From Clostridium thailandense (GTDB lineage Bacteria > Bacillota > Clostridia > Clostridiales > Clostridiaceae), in contig NZ_JAEEGC010000041.1 of NCBI RefSeq assembly GCF_019207025.1, forward strand, positions 1 to 64,000: a DNA stretch of 64,000 nucleotides, written 5' to 3'. Both the position numbers and the translations under genes were made by a program. Below are positions 54,832 to 64,000 of the stretch, in pieces (the first letter of the stretch is position 1; each line of letters begins with the position of its first letter). Under the pieces are notes generated by a model. The model was not told the origin of the DNA and searched no databases. It saw only the letters and a program-made list of their open reading frames with translations.

Positions 54832-56211
54832 TTAATTTTTAAGGTACATTTCTCCTATTTTAAATACATCTCCAGCTCCCACTGTTAAAAGAACATCACC
54901 ACTTTGTAGGTTTTTTTCTAAATGTGAAACTATTTCGTCAAAGCTATTGATATTAGAGCAGTTCACACCTAACGAACTAATCTTATTTGATAACATAGCT
55001 GAACTTACTATACCGGTATCTTTTTCCCTAGCAGCATATATATCTGCTAGTATAAGCTCATCCACATCATTGAAAGCTTCACTAAATTCCTTGAATAAGT
55101 TTATAGTTCTTGAATAGGTATGAGGTTGAAAAACACAAAATATTTTTTTATGAGGATAGTTTTTTGCTGCATTTAATGTAGCTTGAATTTCAGTTGGATG
55201 ATGGGCGTAGTCATCTATAACAGTAACGCCATTCTTCATACCCTTTATTTCGAACCTTCTATGGGTACCCTTGTATTCCTGTAAGCCATTTACAATATTT
55301 TGATATGGTATACTAAGAGTCAAACCAACACATATACTTGCAAGTGCATTTAGAATATTATGTTTGCCAGGAACATTTAATTGTAGAGATAAAAGCTTTG
55401 TATTATTTTTATAAACATCAAAATGGGCGCAACCTTTTTTATTAAAAATAATATTTTTAGCGGTAACATCACCGATGTTTATTCCGTAAGTTACCACGTT
55501 GCATTTTGATTTGGAAATTACATTTTTCATTCTTTCATCTTCAGCACAGCATACTAAGAATCCATTCTCAGGAATAAGTTTGGAAAATTGTACAAAGGCA
55601 TTTTCAATATCATTTATGTCTTTATAATAATCTAGGTGATCTGCATCTATATTTAATATTACTCCTACATAAGGAAAAAATTTAAGAAAAGAACCTTTAT
55701 ATTCACAAGCTTCTGTTATAAAATAGTCACTATTCCCTGGACGTACATTTCCATCTATGGCATCAAGTTGTCCTCCTACAAGTATTGTAGGATCCAAATT
55801 AGCATCTAAACATATATGTGATACCATTGAAGTTGTTGTAGTTTTACCGTGGGTTCCAGAGATTGCAACGTTAAACTTATGGCCCTTCATTATGTTGCCT
55901 AAAAACTCAGCTCTAGTCATAGTTGGAATGTTTAGTTCTTTAGCTCTCATAAGTTCAGGATTATCTTCGGATATAGCGGCAGTGTATACCACTAGATCAA
56001 TATCTTCATTTATGTTATCCTTTTTTTGACCAATGTAAATTTCAGCATTATCCGCTAATAACTTATCAGTTATAGGTGAAGACTTCATATCAGATCCTGA
56101 TACCTTAAAGCCTCTGTTAAGTAGTATTTCTGCTAAACCGCTCATGCTTATACCACCTATGCCTATGAAGTGTACTTTTTTGTTTTTATCTTTTATAAAA
56201 TCAAATGACAA
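54832..56211 (-). CDS. murC: UDP-N-acetylmuramate--L-alanine ligase (MurC)
   Basis: Adds L-Ala to UDP-MurNAc in peptidoglycan precursor synthesis. The 459-aa protein has the N-terminal Rossmann [18 protein letters not shown], the ATP P-loop [12 protein letters not shown] (118-129), [10 protein letters not shown], and the C-terminal [13 protein letters not shown] start 9 bp after AGGAG. It is divergent from purR. Confidence 0.96.
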   Translation of the reverse strand: MSFDFIKDKNKKVHFIGIGGISMSGLAEILLNRGFKVSGSDMKSSPITDKLLADNAEIYIGQKKDNINEDIDLVVYTAAISEDNPELMRAKELNIPTMTRAEFLGNIMKGHKFNVAISGTHGKTTTTSMVSHICLDANLDPTILVGGQLDAIDGNVRPGNSDYFITEACEYKGSFLKFFPYVGVILNIDADHLDYYKDINDIENAFVQFSKLIPENGFLVCCAEDERMKNVISKSKCNVVTYGINIGDVTAKNIIFNKKGCAHFDVYKNNTKLLSLQLNVPGKHNILNALASICVGLTLSIPYQNIVNGLQEYKGTHRRFEIKGMKNGVTVIDDYAHHPTEIQATLNAAKNYPHKKIFCVFQPHTYSRTINLFKEFSEAFNDVDELILADIYAAREKDTGIVSSAMLSNKISSLGVNCSNINSFDEIVSHLEKNLQSGDVLLTVGAGDVFKIGEMYLKN

Positions 56212-56421
56212 TAAAATCAGCTCCTTTAATTAAATAACTTCATTTAATAATTATATACAAAAATAAACCAAAAAAACACAATTGTAAAATTTTATTTTAA
56301 ATTGTAATATGTAAGGTATTATAATAAGTATTGATTATATAATTTATTTAGAATAAAATATGAATGATAGAATATAATTTTAAATAAATATTCGCGAAAT
56401 TGAAGGTGAATAGGTGATATT

Positions 56422-57237
56422 ATGGATAAATTTAGCAGGAACCAGCGAGTTGCAGCCATAACAAAAATATTAATAGAAAATCCTAATAAGATTATAAATT
56501 TAAATAATTTTACTGATATGTTTAATGCGGCAAAATCTACAATAAGTGAAGATTTAGTTGTAGTTAAGGATATTTTAATGAAACTTAGCATGGGAAGAAT
56601 TGAAACTATATCTGGTGCGGCTGGTGGAGTAAAATATGTGTGTGGATTATCATATGAAAAAAGTAAGGAATTTGCTGAAAAACTATGTATTATTTTGAAA
56701 AATAGAGAAAGAATAATACCAGGGAATTTTTTATATATGACTGATTTAATGTTTAATCCTCAAGTTATACATACAGCAGGAATTATACTAGCAGCATCCT
56801 TTATAGATAAGAATGTAGATTATGTAGTTACTGTTGAAACTAAGGGAATTCCTCTAGCTTATGAAGTAGCTAAAATGCTTGGAGTGCAATTGGTTGTAGT
56901 TAGAAGGGAAACTAAAGTTACTGAAGGGTCAACTTTAAGTATAAATTATGTTTCAGGTTCTAGCGGAAGAATACAAAATATGTCTTTATCTAAAAAAGCA
57001 ATGAATAAAGGAAGTAAGTGCGTATTTGTAGATGATTTTATGAAAGCTGGTGGTACAGCATTAGGAATAATAGATTTATTAAAAGAATTTGATAGTGAAC
57101 TTTTAGGAATAGGAGTATTAATAGATAATGTAGAGAATCCTAAAAAACTTATACATCATTATGTTTCAATAGTTGATTTTAAAGGTATTGATGAGAATGG
57201 AGAAGCGCTTTTATTTCCTTCTAAAATGTTCAAATAA
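56422..57237 (+). CDS. purR: Purine operon repressor PurR
   Basis: A 271-aa protein with an N-terminal winged helix (NQRVAAITKILIENPNKIINL, AAKSTISEDL) and a C-terminal phosphoribosyltransferase-like domain with the PRPP loop CVFVDDFMKAGGTALG. In Bacillus PurR, PRPP binding relieves repression of purine genes. It stands next to spoVG, glmU and prs, the gene that makes PRPP. GGTGAAT lies before the ATG. Confidence 0.94.
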   Translation: MDKFSRNQRVAAITKILIENPNKIINLNNFTDMFNAAKSTISEDLVVVKDILMKLSMGRIETISGAAGGVKYVCGLSYEKSKEFAEKLCIILKNRERIIPGNFLYMTDLMFNPQVIHTAGIILAASFIDKNVDYVVTVETKGIPLAYEVAKMLGVQLVVVRRETKVTEGSTLSINYVSGSSGRIQNMSLSKKAMNKGSKCVFVDDFMKAGGTALGIIDLLKEFDSELLGIGVLIDNVENPKKLIHHYVSIVDFKGIDENGEALLFPSKMFK

Positions 57238-57277
57238 TAAAATTTTCAAAAAATTTATTTATTTTTAATAAATTTAA

Positions 57278-57306
57278 GAAGGAAAAATATAAAATGTAGA
57301 GAATAA
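57278..57306 (+). promoter_or_regulatory. Sigma-H-type promoter of spoVG
   Basis: -35 GAAGGAAAA (57278-57286), 11-bp spacer, -10 AGAGAATAA (57298-57306). Both fit the sigma-H pattern RnAGGAwww/RnnGAATww at the right spacing. Confidence 0.75.
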
Positions 57307-57339
57307 TATATACATAAGCATCTTGGAGGTGGATTTTAT

Positions 57340-57630
57340 ATGCAAATTACAGACGTTAGAGTAAGAAAAATTGCTGCTGAAGGTAAAATGAAAGCTATAG
57401 TTTCAGTAACCTTTGATAATGAATTTGTAGTTCACGATATAAAGGTTATAGAAGGTCAAAATGGACTTTTTATAGCAATGCCAAGCAGAAAAACTCCTGA
57501 TGGAGAGTTTAAAGACATAGCGCATCCAATCAACACTCAAACAAGAGAAAAAATACAAAAGTCTATTTTAGAAGAATATGAAAAAGTAAAAAATGAAGAA
57601 GTTGCTTCCGAACAGACTGTGGAAGAATAA
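57340..57630 (+). CDS. spoVG: SpoVG, sporulation-linked RNA/DNA-binding regulator
   Basis: A 96-aa protein with the family-typical [11 protein letters not shown] start, [15 protein letters not shown] and the basic/acidic C-terminal helix after [21 protein letters not shown]. SpoVG affects septation, capsule or virulence genes by binding nucleic acid in other Firmicutes. It has GGAGGTGG before the ATG, a sigma-H-like promoter and its own terminator. Confidence 0.96.
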   Translation: MQITDVRVRKIAAEGKMKAIVSVTFDNEFVVHDIKVIEGQNGLFIAMPSRKTPDGEFKDIAHPINTQTREKIQKSILEEYEKVKNEEVASEQTVEE

Positions 57631-57669
57631 TAAAAAGGAGTATATTATACTCCTTTTTATTATTTTTAA
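57626..57669 (+). terminator. Terminator after spoVG
   Basis: Perfect 19-nt arms (57626-57644/57646-57664, core AAAAAGGAGTATA/TATACTCCTTTTT) overlap the spoVG stop codon; TTTT continues. Confidence 0.88.
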
Positions 57670-57959
57670 TGACTTATAACTTGCTTTGCAGCTACCAACG
57701 AAAATAGATTGAATATCTATTTTTGTAGCAAGAGTAATAAAAATTTGAAAACTTTTAATTTTATTAGCAATATATATAGGATTTTTAAATAATGGATACA
57801 TATAATATAAAATATAGTAAAATATTATTAAACTATTTTTTTTGATAAAAATGATTCATATGGTTGAAAATAATATTCATATAAAATATAATATTTAAGG
57901 GATGTTTGTATAACATAAAGTAGAAAAATGTAGGTTTATGACCGTAAAGAGGTGTTATA
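57631..57959. other. Intergenic region between spoVG and glmU with a hairpin
   Basis: 329 bp. Contains the spoVG terminator, a compound hairpin (AAAATAGAT/ATCTATTTT at 57701-57709/57715-57723 stacked on GCTAC/GTAGC at 57691-57695/57725-57729), and the glmU promoter. No ORF with a ribosome site was found. Confidence 0.55.
57864..57892 (+). promoter_or_regulatory. Promoter of glmU-prs
   Basis: TTGAAA (57864-57869), 17-bp spacer, TATAAT (57887-57892), giving a leader of about 60 nt. Confidence 0.7.
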
Positions 57960-59330
57960 ATGTATAATTGTGCTATAATATTAGCCGCTGGAGAAGGAAA
58001 GAGGATGAAATCTTCCACACCTAAGGTACTTCACAAAGTATGTGGAAAAGAAATGGTAAACATAGTAATAGATACAATTAAGATATCAGGAATAAATGAC
58101 ATTAATGTAATTATCGGAAGAGGAGCAGATAAAGTAAAAGATGCTACAATAAATAACAATGTATCTTATTCTTTACAGGACAAACAGCTTGGAACAGGTC
58201 ATGCTGTTATGTGTGCAAAGGAATTCTTAAAGAGTAAAAAAGGTACAGTAGCAATATTTACAGGAGATGCTCCTTTAATTACGAAAAATTCAGTAGAAAA
58301 GCTTATTGCTTTTCATAACGAAGAAAATTACAAAGCTACTATATTGACATCAATAGTAGACAATCCAGACGGTTATGGTAGAGTAGTAAGGGAAAGCAGT
58401 CAAGAAGTTTCTAGAATAGTAGAACATAAAGATTGCAATGCAGAAGAATTAAAAATAAACGAGATAAATGCAGGAATGTATTGTTTTGACATAGAAAGTT
58501 TGTTAAGAAGCTTGGATAAATTAAATAATAATAATGCTCAAGGTGAATATTATCTACCTGATATTATAGGAATTCTAAAGAATGAAGGATTAAAAGTAGG
58601 GGCAGTGCCAGTGGAATTTGAAGAGACTATGGGGGTAAACTCCAGAGTTCAACTTTCTGAAGCAGAGAAAGTTATGAGAAAGAGAATAAACTTAATGCAC
58701 ATGGAGAATGGAGTTACTTTAATCGATCCTGATAACACATATATTGATTTAGATGTGGACATTTGTAACGATACTATAGTATACCCAGGAAATATTATTC
58801 AAGGAAATACTGTGATAAAAGAAAACTGTACTTTATATGCTAATTCAAGAATTGAAGACAGTTTCATTGATAAAAATGTTACAATACAATGTTCTACAAT
58901 ACTTAAAAGTAAAATAGGCGAAAATACTACTGTAGGACCGTTTGCATATATAAGACCTGAAAGTGTTGTAGGTAAGTCAGCTAGGATAGGTGATTTTGTT
59001 GAAATAAAGAAATCTGTTATAGGAGACGAAACTAAAGTTTCTCATTTAACATATATAGGAGATGCTGAGGTTGGAAGCAAGTGCAACTTTGGATGTGGTA
59101 CTGTTGTTGTTAATTATGATGGAGCAAAAAAATGTAAAACTTTGGTTGGTAACAATGTATTTATAGGTTGTAACACAAATTTGGTTTCCCCAGTGAAGGT
59201 TAACGATAATACATATATAGCTGCGGGATCAACCATTACTGACGAAGTTCCAGAAGGTGCTTTAGCTATTGCAAGAGCTAAACAAGTCAATAAAGAGGGC
59301 TGGGTAGAAAAAAAAGGTAAAAAGAAATAA
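57960..59330 (+). CDS. glmU: Bifunctional UDP-GlcNAc pyrophosphorylase / GlcN-1-P acetyltransferase (GlmU)
   Basis: Makes UDP-GlcNAc, the substrate of MurA. The 456-aa protein has the N-terminal nucleotidyltransferase ([26 protein letters not shown]) and a C-terminal left-handed beta helix of hexapeptide repeats with the acetyltransferase site ([15 protein letters not shown]). AGAGGTG lies before the ATG, and prs follows after 20 bp. Confidence 0.96.
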   Translation: MYNCAIILAAGEGKRMKSSTPKVLHKVCGKEMVNIVIDTIKISGINDINVIIGRGADKVKDATINNNVSYSLQDKQLGTGHAVMCAKEFLKSKKGTVAIFTGDAPLITKNSVEKLIAFHNEENYKATILTSIVDNPDGYGRVVRESSQEVSRIVEHKDCNAEELKINEINAGMYCFDIESLLRSLDKLNNNNAQGEYYLPDIIGILKNEGLKVGAVPVEFEETMGVNSRVQLSEAEKVMRKRINLMHMENGVTLIDPDNTYIDLDVDICNDTIVYPGNIIQGNTVIKENCTLYANSRIEDSFIDKNVTIQCSTILKSKIGENTTVGPFAYIRPESVVGKSARIGDFVEIKKSVIGDETKVSHLTYIGDAEVGSKCNFGCGTVVVNYDGAKKCKTLVGNNVFIGCNTNLVSPVKVNDNTYIAAGSTITDEVPEGALAIARAKQVNKEGWVEKKGKKK

Positions 59331-59350
59331 AATTTTAGGAGGATTCTATA

Positions 59351-60310
59351 ATGATAAACCACGGTAAGAATATTAAAATTTTTACAGGTAACTCACATCC
59401 AGGGCTAGCTAAGGACATAGCAGATATTTTAGGGTTAACTGTTGGAGAAGCAAAGGTTTCCACATTTAGTGATGGTGAAATATCTGTTGATGTAAACGAA
59501 ACAGTAAGAGGAACAGATGTATTCATAATTCAGTCTACGAATAATCCTGTAAATGATAATATGATGGAACTTTTAATTATGATTGATGCCTTTAAGAGGG
59601 CTTCAGCAGGTAGAATAACAGCAGTTATGCCTTATTATGGATATGCAAGACAAGATAGAAAGGCAAAGGCAAGAGATCCAATTACAGCAAAACTTGTTGC
59701 AGATATATTAACTGCAGCTGGTGCCCACAGAGTTTTAACTATGGATTTACATGCTGCTCAGATTCAAGGATACTTTAATATACCAGTAGATCACTTACTT
59801 GGTTCACCTATCCTTGCAAAATATTTTGTACAAAAAGGATTTGCAGATAGAGAGGATGTAGTTGTTGTTTCTCCAGACCTTGGAAGTGTAACAAGAGCTA
59901 GAAAATTTGCCGATAAGCTACATGCGCCAATAGCGATTATTGATAAAAGAAGACCAAAGGCAAATGTATCAGAGATAATGAATATTATAGGCGATATTCA
60001 AGATAAAACTGTAATATTAGTAGACGATATGATAGATACTGCAGGAACAATAACAAATGGAGCTAATGCTTTAGTTAAGATGGGAGCAAAAGAAGTTTAT
60101 GCTTGCTGCACTCATGCTGTTTTATCAGGTCCAGCTATAGACAGAATAAAAGAATCAGCTATTAAAGAGTTAGTTATGTTAAATACTATAGATTTACCAG
60201 AAGAAAAAATGTTAGATAAGTTTAGAATGTTATCTGTAGCGCCTGTATTTGCAGAAGCTATAAAGAGAATATATGAAGATACGCCTGTAAGCAAATTATT
60301 TGAAGACTAA
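59351..60310 (+). CDS. prs: Ribose-phosphate pyrophosphokinase
   Basis: Forms PRPP from ribose 5-phosphate and ATP. The 319-aa protein has [20 protein letters not shown], the flexible KRRPKAN segment, and the PRPP loop [18 protein letters not shown] lies before the ATG. PRPP is the ligand of PurR, encoded a few genes upstream; ribose 5-phosphate can come from the rbs operon. Confidence 0.97.
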   Translation: MINHGKNIKIFTGNSHPGLAKDIADILGLTVGEAKVSTFSDGEISVDVNETVRGTDVFIIQSTNNPVNDNMMELLIMIDAFKRASAGRITAVMPYYGYARQDRKAKARDPITAKLVADILTAAGAHRVLTMDLHAAQIQGYFNIPVDHLLGSPILAKYFVQKGFADREDVVVVSPDLGSVTRARKFADKLHAPIAIIDKRRPKANVSEIMNIIGDIQDKTVILVDDMIDTAGTITNGANALVKMGAKEVYACCTHAVLSGPAIDRIKESAIKELVMLNTIDLPEEKMLDKFRMLSVAPVFAEAIKRIYEDTPVSKLFED

Positions 60311-60324
60311 AATTTAAACTAGAG

Positions 60325-60359
60325 AAGCATGCGAGATTGTAGATTCGCATGCTTTTGTA
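60325..60359 (+). terminator. Terminator after prs
   Basis: A 10-bp stem AAGCATGCGA/TCGCATGCTT (60325-60334/60345-60354) followed by TTGTATT. Confidence 0.8.
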
Positions 60360-60500
60360 TTATTAAATTATAGTAAATTATTTGTAACTTTTTAAGGATA
60401 TACTATTAGTATATATAAGATATGTGATAAATTATTATATATAAGTAATTATGTTATAAAAAGAGTTATACTCACAAAATACAATGGAGGGATATTTATC

Positions 60501-61187
60501 ATGGAGGGAAAAATTGGAAAAATTTTAATCGTTGATGATGATCAAAATATATGTGAAGTGATAAAGATGTATGTTGAAAATTCTGGTTATGAGACTAGAG
60601 TTTGTCATAATGGAAAAGAGGCTGAAGAAATTTTTCAAGAATATAAACCAGACTTAGTTTTGCTAGATATAATGCTTCCATATATTGATGGAATAGATGT
60701 TTTAAAGTGGATAAGGAAGGATTATGAGACTCCTGTGGTTATGCTTACAGCTAAGGGAGAAACTTTTGATAAGGTATTAGGACTTGAGTTAGGGGCAGAT
60801 GATTATATAGTTAAGCCTTTTGAGCCTAAAGAACTATTAGCAAGGGTAAAAGCAGTTTTAAGGAGATATAACGTAGACAATGAAAATAAGGAAATATTAA
60901 AATTTGAACAGCTTACGGTTGATATTAATTCATATACTGTATTGTACAGAAACCAGGAGATAAAAATGCCTCCAAAGGAATTTGAATTATTATACTACCT
61001 AGCAAGTAATAAAAATAGAGTATTTACAAGAGAACAGCTTCTTTGTGAAGTTTGGGGTTATGACTACCCAGGAGATTCGAGGACTGTTGATGTTCATGTG
61101 AAAAGACTTAGAGAAAAGCTACAGGGAGGTCCAAATTGGCAAATTGAAACAGTATGGGGTGTAGGATACAAATTTGAGGTGAAATAG
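60501..61187 (+). CDS. OmpR/PhoB-family response regulator
   Basis: A 228-aa regulator. Receiver domain with DDD (12-14), phospho-acceptor Asp56 in LLDIMLP and Lys105 in KPFEP; C-terminal winged-helix with REQLLCEVWGY and SRTVDVHVKRLREKL. Its stop abuts the start of the kinase gene, so they are one unit. The next gene is an HtrA protease, as in secretion-stress systems of CssRS type, so it may control that gene through the repeats at 62611. Confidence 0.94.
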   Translation: MEGKIGKILIVDDDQNICEVIKMYVENSGYETRVCHNGKEAEEIFQEYKPDLVLLDIMLPYIDGIDVLKWIRKDYETPVVMLTAKGETFDKVLGLELGADDYIVKPFEPKELLARVKAVLRRYNVDNENKEILKFEQLTVDINSYTVLYRNQEIKMPPKEFELLYYLASNKNRVFTREQLLCEVWGYDYPGDSRTVDVHVKRLREKLQGGPNWQIETVWGVGYKFEVK

Positions 61188-62597
61188 ATGAAAAAAGGGT
61201 TGTTCTCTAAGTTAGTGGCCACTTTTGCAGCTATAATTGCAGTAAGTTTCATTATGACTGCTGCATTTCTGTCTTATTGGTTTGAAAGTTATTATTTTGA
61301 ACAGAGAAAGGGGCAACTTACTGCAGAATCTGCGCATATATCTAGCATTGCAGTTCAATATTGGAAAGGAACTATTTCAATAGATAGACTTACTGAGCTT
61401 TTGACTGCTGTAGCACAATATGATTCTATGGATATATGGCTCGTTGATAGCTATGGATATCCATATGCTGTTTCAAATCCTAAACAACAAAATGTCTTAA
61501 AAACACAGGTACTTACAAAGGAATTAGAAAAATTAAGACTAAACGAACCTGTTGACACTATAGGTATTTATGGGAACATATTTAAAGTACCAGTGCGCAC
61601 CTTTGATATACCTATTTTCTCTGGAGGTGTTTTTAAAGGGGCTATAATGATGCACACCTCCGTAAATGAACTAAAAAGTACCTTAATGAGAGTGTATGAA
61701 ATTATATGGATTTCTGCGTTATTTGCTATAATAATTTCATGTATAGTTATATATTACTTTTCTCAAAGAATAATAATCAAGCCTCTTGCACAAATCAATT
61801 ATGTAGCAGACAAAATTTCAAAGGGAGAGGTAGAAAAAAGAGTAAACATAAACTCTAAAGATGAAATAGGAATACTTGCCAAGTCTTTTAATTCTATGGC
61901 AGATTCATTAGAAGAAGTAGAGAAAAATAGAAGAGAATTTATATCAAATGTTTCTCATGAGATAAGATCGCCAATAACCTCTGTAAAAGGATTTATTGGA
62001 GGAATTCTAGACGGAGTAATACCTAAAGAGAAAGAAAACTATTATTTATCCATTGCTTATGAAGAGGTTCAGAGGCTTACAAGGCTTGTAAATGACTTAT
62101 TAGATCTATCAGCTATTGAAGCAGGACAATTCAAGTTAAGAATTGAGGAAATAGATATTAATGAAATTGTTAGATTATGTATAATAAAATTCGAACAAAA
62201 AATACATGAGAAAAGATTAAAGGTAGACGTATTGATGCAAGATGATAATCTTTATGTAGCAGCAGATAGAGATAGAATAAATCAAGTAGTTACTAATCTT
62301 GTAGATAATGCAGTAAAGTATGTTGGTGAGGGTGGAACTATAAAGGTCAGCACAAAAATTAAAGGTGATAAAGCTCTAATATCAGTATTTAACGATGGTC
62401 CTATCATACCTGAAAGAGATTTAAAACATATATGGAATAGATTCTACAAGGTTGATAAATCGAGAACATCTAAAGTTAGTACAGGACTGGGACTATCTAT
62501 AGTCAGAAGCATACTTACTCAACTAGGGGAAGACATATGGATTGAAAATAAAGAATCGCAAGGAGTAACATTTTGCTTTACATTAAAGAGGGTTTAG
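61188..62597 (+). CDS. Sensor histidine kinase
   Basis: A 469-aa membrane kinase. Two transmembrane helices (about 10-32 and 172-192) flank an extracellular sensor domain of about 140 residues; HAMP follows (about 195-245). HisKA carries His257 in FISNVSHEIRSP, and HATPase has NQVVTNLVDNAVKY and TGLGLSIVRS. The extracellular part has no recognised fold. ATG immediately after the regulator stop. Confidence 0.94.
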   Translation: MKKGLFSKLVATFAAIIAVSFIMTAAFLSYWFESYYFEQRKGQLTAESAHISSIAVQYWKGTISIDRLTELLTAVAQYDSMDIWLVDSYGYPYAVSNPKQQNVLKTQVLTKELEKLRLNEPVDTIGIYGNIFKVPVRTFDIPIFSGGVFKGAIMMHTSVNELKSTLMRVYEIIWISALFAIIISCIVIYYFSQRIIIKPLAQINYVADKISKGEVEKRVNINSKDEIGILAKSFNSMADSLEEVEKNRREFISNVSHEIRSPITSVKGFIGGILDGVIPKEKENYYLSIAYEEVQRLTRLVNDLLDLSAIEAGQFKLRIEEIDINEIVRLCIIKFEQKIHEKRLKVDVLMQDDNLYVAADRDRINQVVTNLVDNAVKYVGEGGTIKVSTKIKGDKALISVFNDGPIIPERDLKHIWNRFYKVDKSRTSKVSTGLGLSIVRSILTQLGEDIWIENKESQGVTFCFTLKRV

Positions 62598-62610
62598 AAA
62601 ATGATTACAC

Positions 62611-62646
62611 TTTGTTCATATTTGTGTAAAAATATTTTATTATAAT
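62611..62646 (+). promoter_or_regulatory. htrA promoter with 10-bp direct repeat
   Basis: TTTGTTCATA (62611-62620) and TTTGTGTAAA (62621-62630) form a direct repeat at 10-bp period, ending 10 bp before TATAAT (62641-62646). There is no good -35, as expected for an activator-dependent promoter of the OmpR type. Match to the adjacent regulator is inferred. Confidence 0.55.
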
Positions 62647-62681
62647 GTCTCTAATATTGATGGATTATGAGGTGTACTCGA

Positions 62682-63866
62682 ATGGATGAAAATAAGTTTG
62701 ATAAGATTAAAGATGTTAAATGGGAAAGTGTATCAGATTGTCGAGGAGAAATAAAATTTAAAAACAACAGAATGAGGTCTCAAGTAAGAAAGCTATTTAA
62801 AGGTGTGGCTTTTATACTCATAGCTTCAGTGTCAGGTGCAGTATCAGGAGCTTATATAGTTGATAAAAAGTATTCGGATAAGACCTATACACCAATCAAT
62901 CAATCGTTAGTTGAGACTAAAGACGGAAATAGCAAAGATGGAACTGCGAGTTTGCCTAAGAATGCTGTAACTAAAGTTGCTGAAGTAGTGAGTCCAGCGG
63001 TTGTAGGGATAAGCAATAGCTCAGAGGGGTTTTTTGGATTACAGGATACTGGAAGTGGTTCAGGAATAATATTTGATCCTAATGGATATATAGTTACAAA
63101 TAATCATGTAATAGAGGGTGCGGCTAAATTGACAATAAAATTTTCCAGCGGGAAAACTTTACGTGCAAATTTAGTGGGAGCTGATCCAAGGTCAGATTTG
63201 GCTGTTATTAAGGTAGATGCAAAAAATCTGCCAACTGCCAAGTTTGGAGATTCATCAAAAGTTAATGTTGGAGATATGGCAATTGCCATAGGAAATCCAT
63301 TAGGAGAAGAGTTTTCAGGATCGGTTACAGCTGGTATAATTAGTGCATTAAATAGAAGAATACAATATGGTGGAGCAATATACAAGGTTCTTCAAACAGA
63401 TGCGGCTATAAATCCAGGAAATAGTGGTGGACCACTTTGTAATGAAGCTGGAGAGGTAATAGGAATAAATAGTTTAAAAATTGGAGCACAACAAAATGCA
63501 GAAGGTATGGGCTTTGCTATAGGTATAAATGAGGCAAAAGATATAATAAAATCTTTGATGACGAATGGTAAGGTTTCAAGGCCAGCCCTTGGAATTTACG
63601 GGCAAGGAGTAGTATCAGAAGAGAAAAATATTGAAGGAGTATATGTAGTTCAAGTAGTTGAAGGAAGCGGTGCTGAGGCCGCAGGACTTAGGCAGGCAGA
63701 TATTATAATTGAATTGGATAAGAAAAAGGTAACTAAATCTGATGATTTATCAGAAATATTAGATAAACACAAAATTGGAGATTCTATACAGTGTAAAATT
63801 CTGAGAAATGGAAAAACTATAGAAGTAAATATTACACTTTCAGAGGTGAAAGAAAAAAATAGATAA
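62682..63866 (+). CDS. htrA: HtrA/DegP-like S1C serine protease
   Basis: A protein of about 394 aa: cytoplasmic N-terminus, one transmembrane helix (about 40-60), trypsin-like protease domain with triad His142 (NNHVIEG), Asp172 (RSDLAVI), Ser248 (NPGNSGGPL), and one C-terminal PDZ domain (about 300-385: LGIYGQGV...AAGLRQADIIIELD). It degrades or refolds damaged exported proteins at the membrane face. ATG 62682 has GAGGTG 8 bp upstream; ATG 62667 lies within that site. Confidence 0.95.
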   Translation: MDENKFDKIKDVKWESVSDCRGEIKFKNNRMRSQVRKLFKGVAFILIASVSGAVSGAYIVDKKYSDKTYTPINQSLVETKDGNSKDGTASLPKNAVTKVAEVVSPAVVGISNSSEGFFGLQDTGSGSGIIFDPNGYIVTNNHVIEGAAKLTIKFSSGKTLRANLVGADPRSDLAVIKVDAKNLPTAKFGDSSKVNVGDMAIAIGNPLGEEFSGSVTAGIISALNRRIQYGGAIYKVLQTDAAINPGNSGGPLCNEAGEVIGINSLKIGAQQNAEGMGFAIGINEAKDIIKSLMTNGKVSRPALGIYGQGVVSEEKNIEGVYVVQVVEGSGAEAAGLRQADIIIELDKKKVTKSDDLSEILDKHKIGDSIQCKILRNGKTIEVNITLSEVKEKNR

Positions 63867-63887
63867 AGAGACTTTGATAGTCTCTTT
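63865..63887 (+). terminator. Terminator after htrA
   Basis: A 9-bp stem AAAGAGACT/AGTCTCTTT (63865-63873/63879-63887) with loop TTGAT, then ATTATTTA. It overlaps the htrA stop. Confidence 0.8.
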
Positions 63888-63902
63888 ATTATTTATGTCT
63901 TT

Positions 63903-63911
63903 TGGTATAAT
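63903..63911 (+). promoter_or_regulatory. Extended -10 promoter element for pth
   Basis: TGGTATAAT at 63903-63911 (TG-n-TATAAT), 48 bp before the start codon. No strong -35. Confidence 0.5.
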
Positions 63912-63958
63912 ATATTAATTATGTGATTAACAATTACAGAGCAGTTAGGAGTGGAGAA

Positions 63959-64000
63959 ATGTTTTTAGTAGTTGGACTAGGTAATATAGGAAAGCAATAC
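63959..64000 (+). CDS. pth: Peptidyl-tRNA hydrolase, N-terminal fragment at window edge
   Basis: The 14 visible residues begin MFLVVGLGNIGKQY, matching the Pth opening VGLGNPGxxY. Preceded by AGGAG and an extended -10 box. It releases tRNA from stalled peptidyl-tRNA. The rest lies outside the window. Gene order prs-...-pth is common in clostridia. Confidence 0.85.
   Translation, partial: MFLVVGLGNIGKQY

Noticed and set aside
56380-56400. PurBox-like element before purR (ATTCGCGAAA)
   Set aside because: Only a partial match to the CGAA core and no second box; not enough to call autoregulation.
57568-57801. Minus-strand frame across the spoVG end and its terminator
   Set aside because: It runs through a perfect terminator palindrome and has no ribosome site.

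Overview
The window is an AT-rich (roughly 30% GC by eye) chromosomal segment of a low-GC, endospore-forming anaerobic Firmicute, most likely a Clostridium sensu stricto. Pointers are spoVG behind a near-perfect sigma-H promoter, a Streptococcus/Clostridium-type fabT-fabH...accA operon using FabK, a divergent [FeFe] hydrogenase, an H-NOX chemoreceptor, a DUF1540 protein, strong AGGAGG ribosome sites and many U-tailed hairpins. No IS element, prophage, integrase or CRISPR array was seen. Coding density and codon use look uniform, so this reads as core chromosome and not an island.

Layout. 1-165: tRNA-Asp and tRNA-Thr. 282-2275 (-): DnaC-like loader and DnaD-domain primosome pair. 2456-3445: membrane-anchored M23 peptidase. 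3604-14850: type II fatty-acid synthesis operon (FMN oxidoreductase, fabT, fabH, acpP, fabK, fabD, fabG, fabF, accB, fabZ, accC, accD, accA), apparently from one promoter overlapped by two FabT-like palindromes. 14882-27701: mostly minus-strand housekeeping (2-hydroxyacid dehydrogenase on +, subtilase, LysR regulator, DMT exporter, dUTPase, TM1266-type small protein, asnS, a secreted DUF4434 glycosidase-like protein, rlmH, SEC-C protein, GerMN lipoprotein, WalJ-like hydrolase, murA, DUF1540 protein). 27938-34560: 2H phosphoesterase, then the complete ribose operon rbsKDACB and rbsR with a doubly symmetric LacI-type operator. 34598-36499 (-): a large glutamine synthetase. 36955-41422: murI, cyclophilin, DUF3783 protein, XRE/S24-like regulator and the H-NOX methyl-accepting protein. 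41467-49761: two radical SAM proteins, YkvI-type transporter, lipoprotein, ComB-like phosphatase, RlmI-like methyltransferase, ABC-F ATPase. 49822-56211 (-): aminotransferase, small membrane proteins, HAD phosphatase, divergent [FeFe] hydrogenase, murC. 56422-64000: purR, spoVG, glmU, prs, an OmpR/HisKA two-component pair, an HtrA protease and the start of pth.

How it fits together. The window supplies membrane lipid synthesis, several peptidoglycan precursor steps (murA, murC, murI, glmU), nucleotide precursors (prs, rbsK, dUTPase, purR), translation functions (asnS, rlmH, RlmI-like, pth, ABC-F) and sensing (NO/O2 through H-NOX, envelope stress through the two-component pair next to HtrA). 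The most interesting candidates are the H-NOX receptor with an intact distal Tyr, the divergent hydrogenase, the RR-HK-HtrA module with a 10-bp-periodic direct repeat in the htrA promoter, the tandem LacI operator, the FabT sites ahead of a four-cysteine FabK paralogue, a catalytically dead S24-like regulator, and the apparent extra nucleotide in the tRNA-Asp acceptor stem. I did not find a multi-gene system that I could claim is wholly undescribed.
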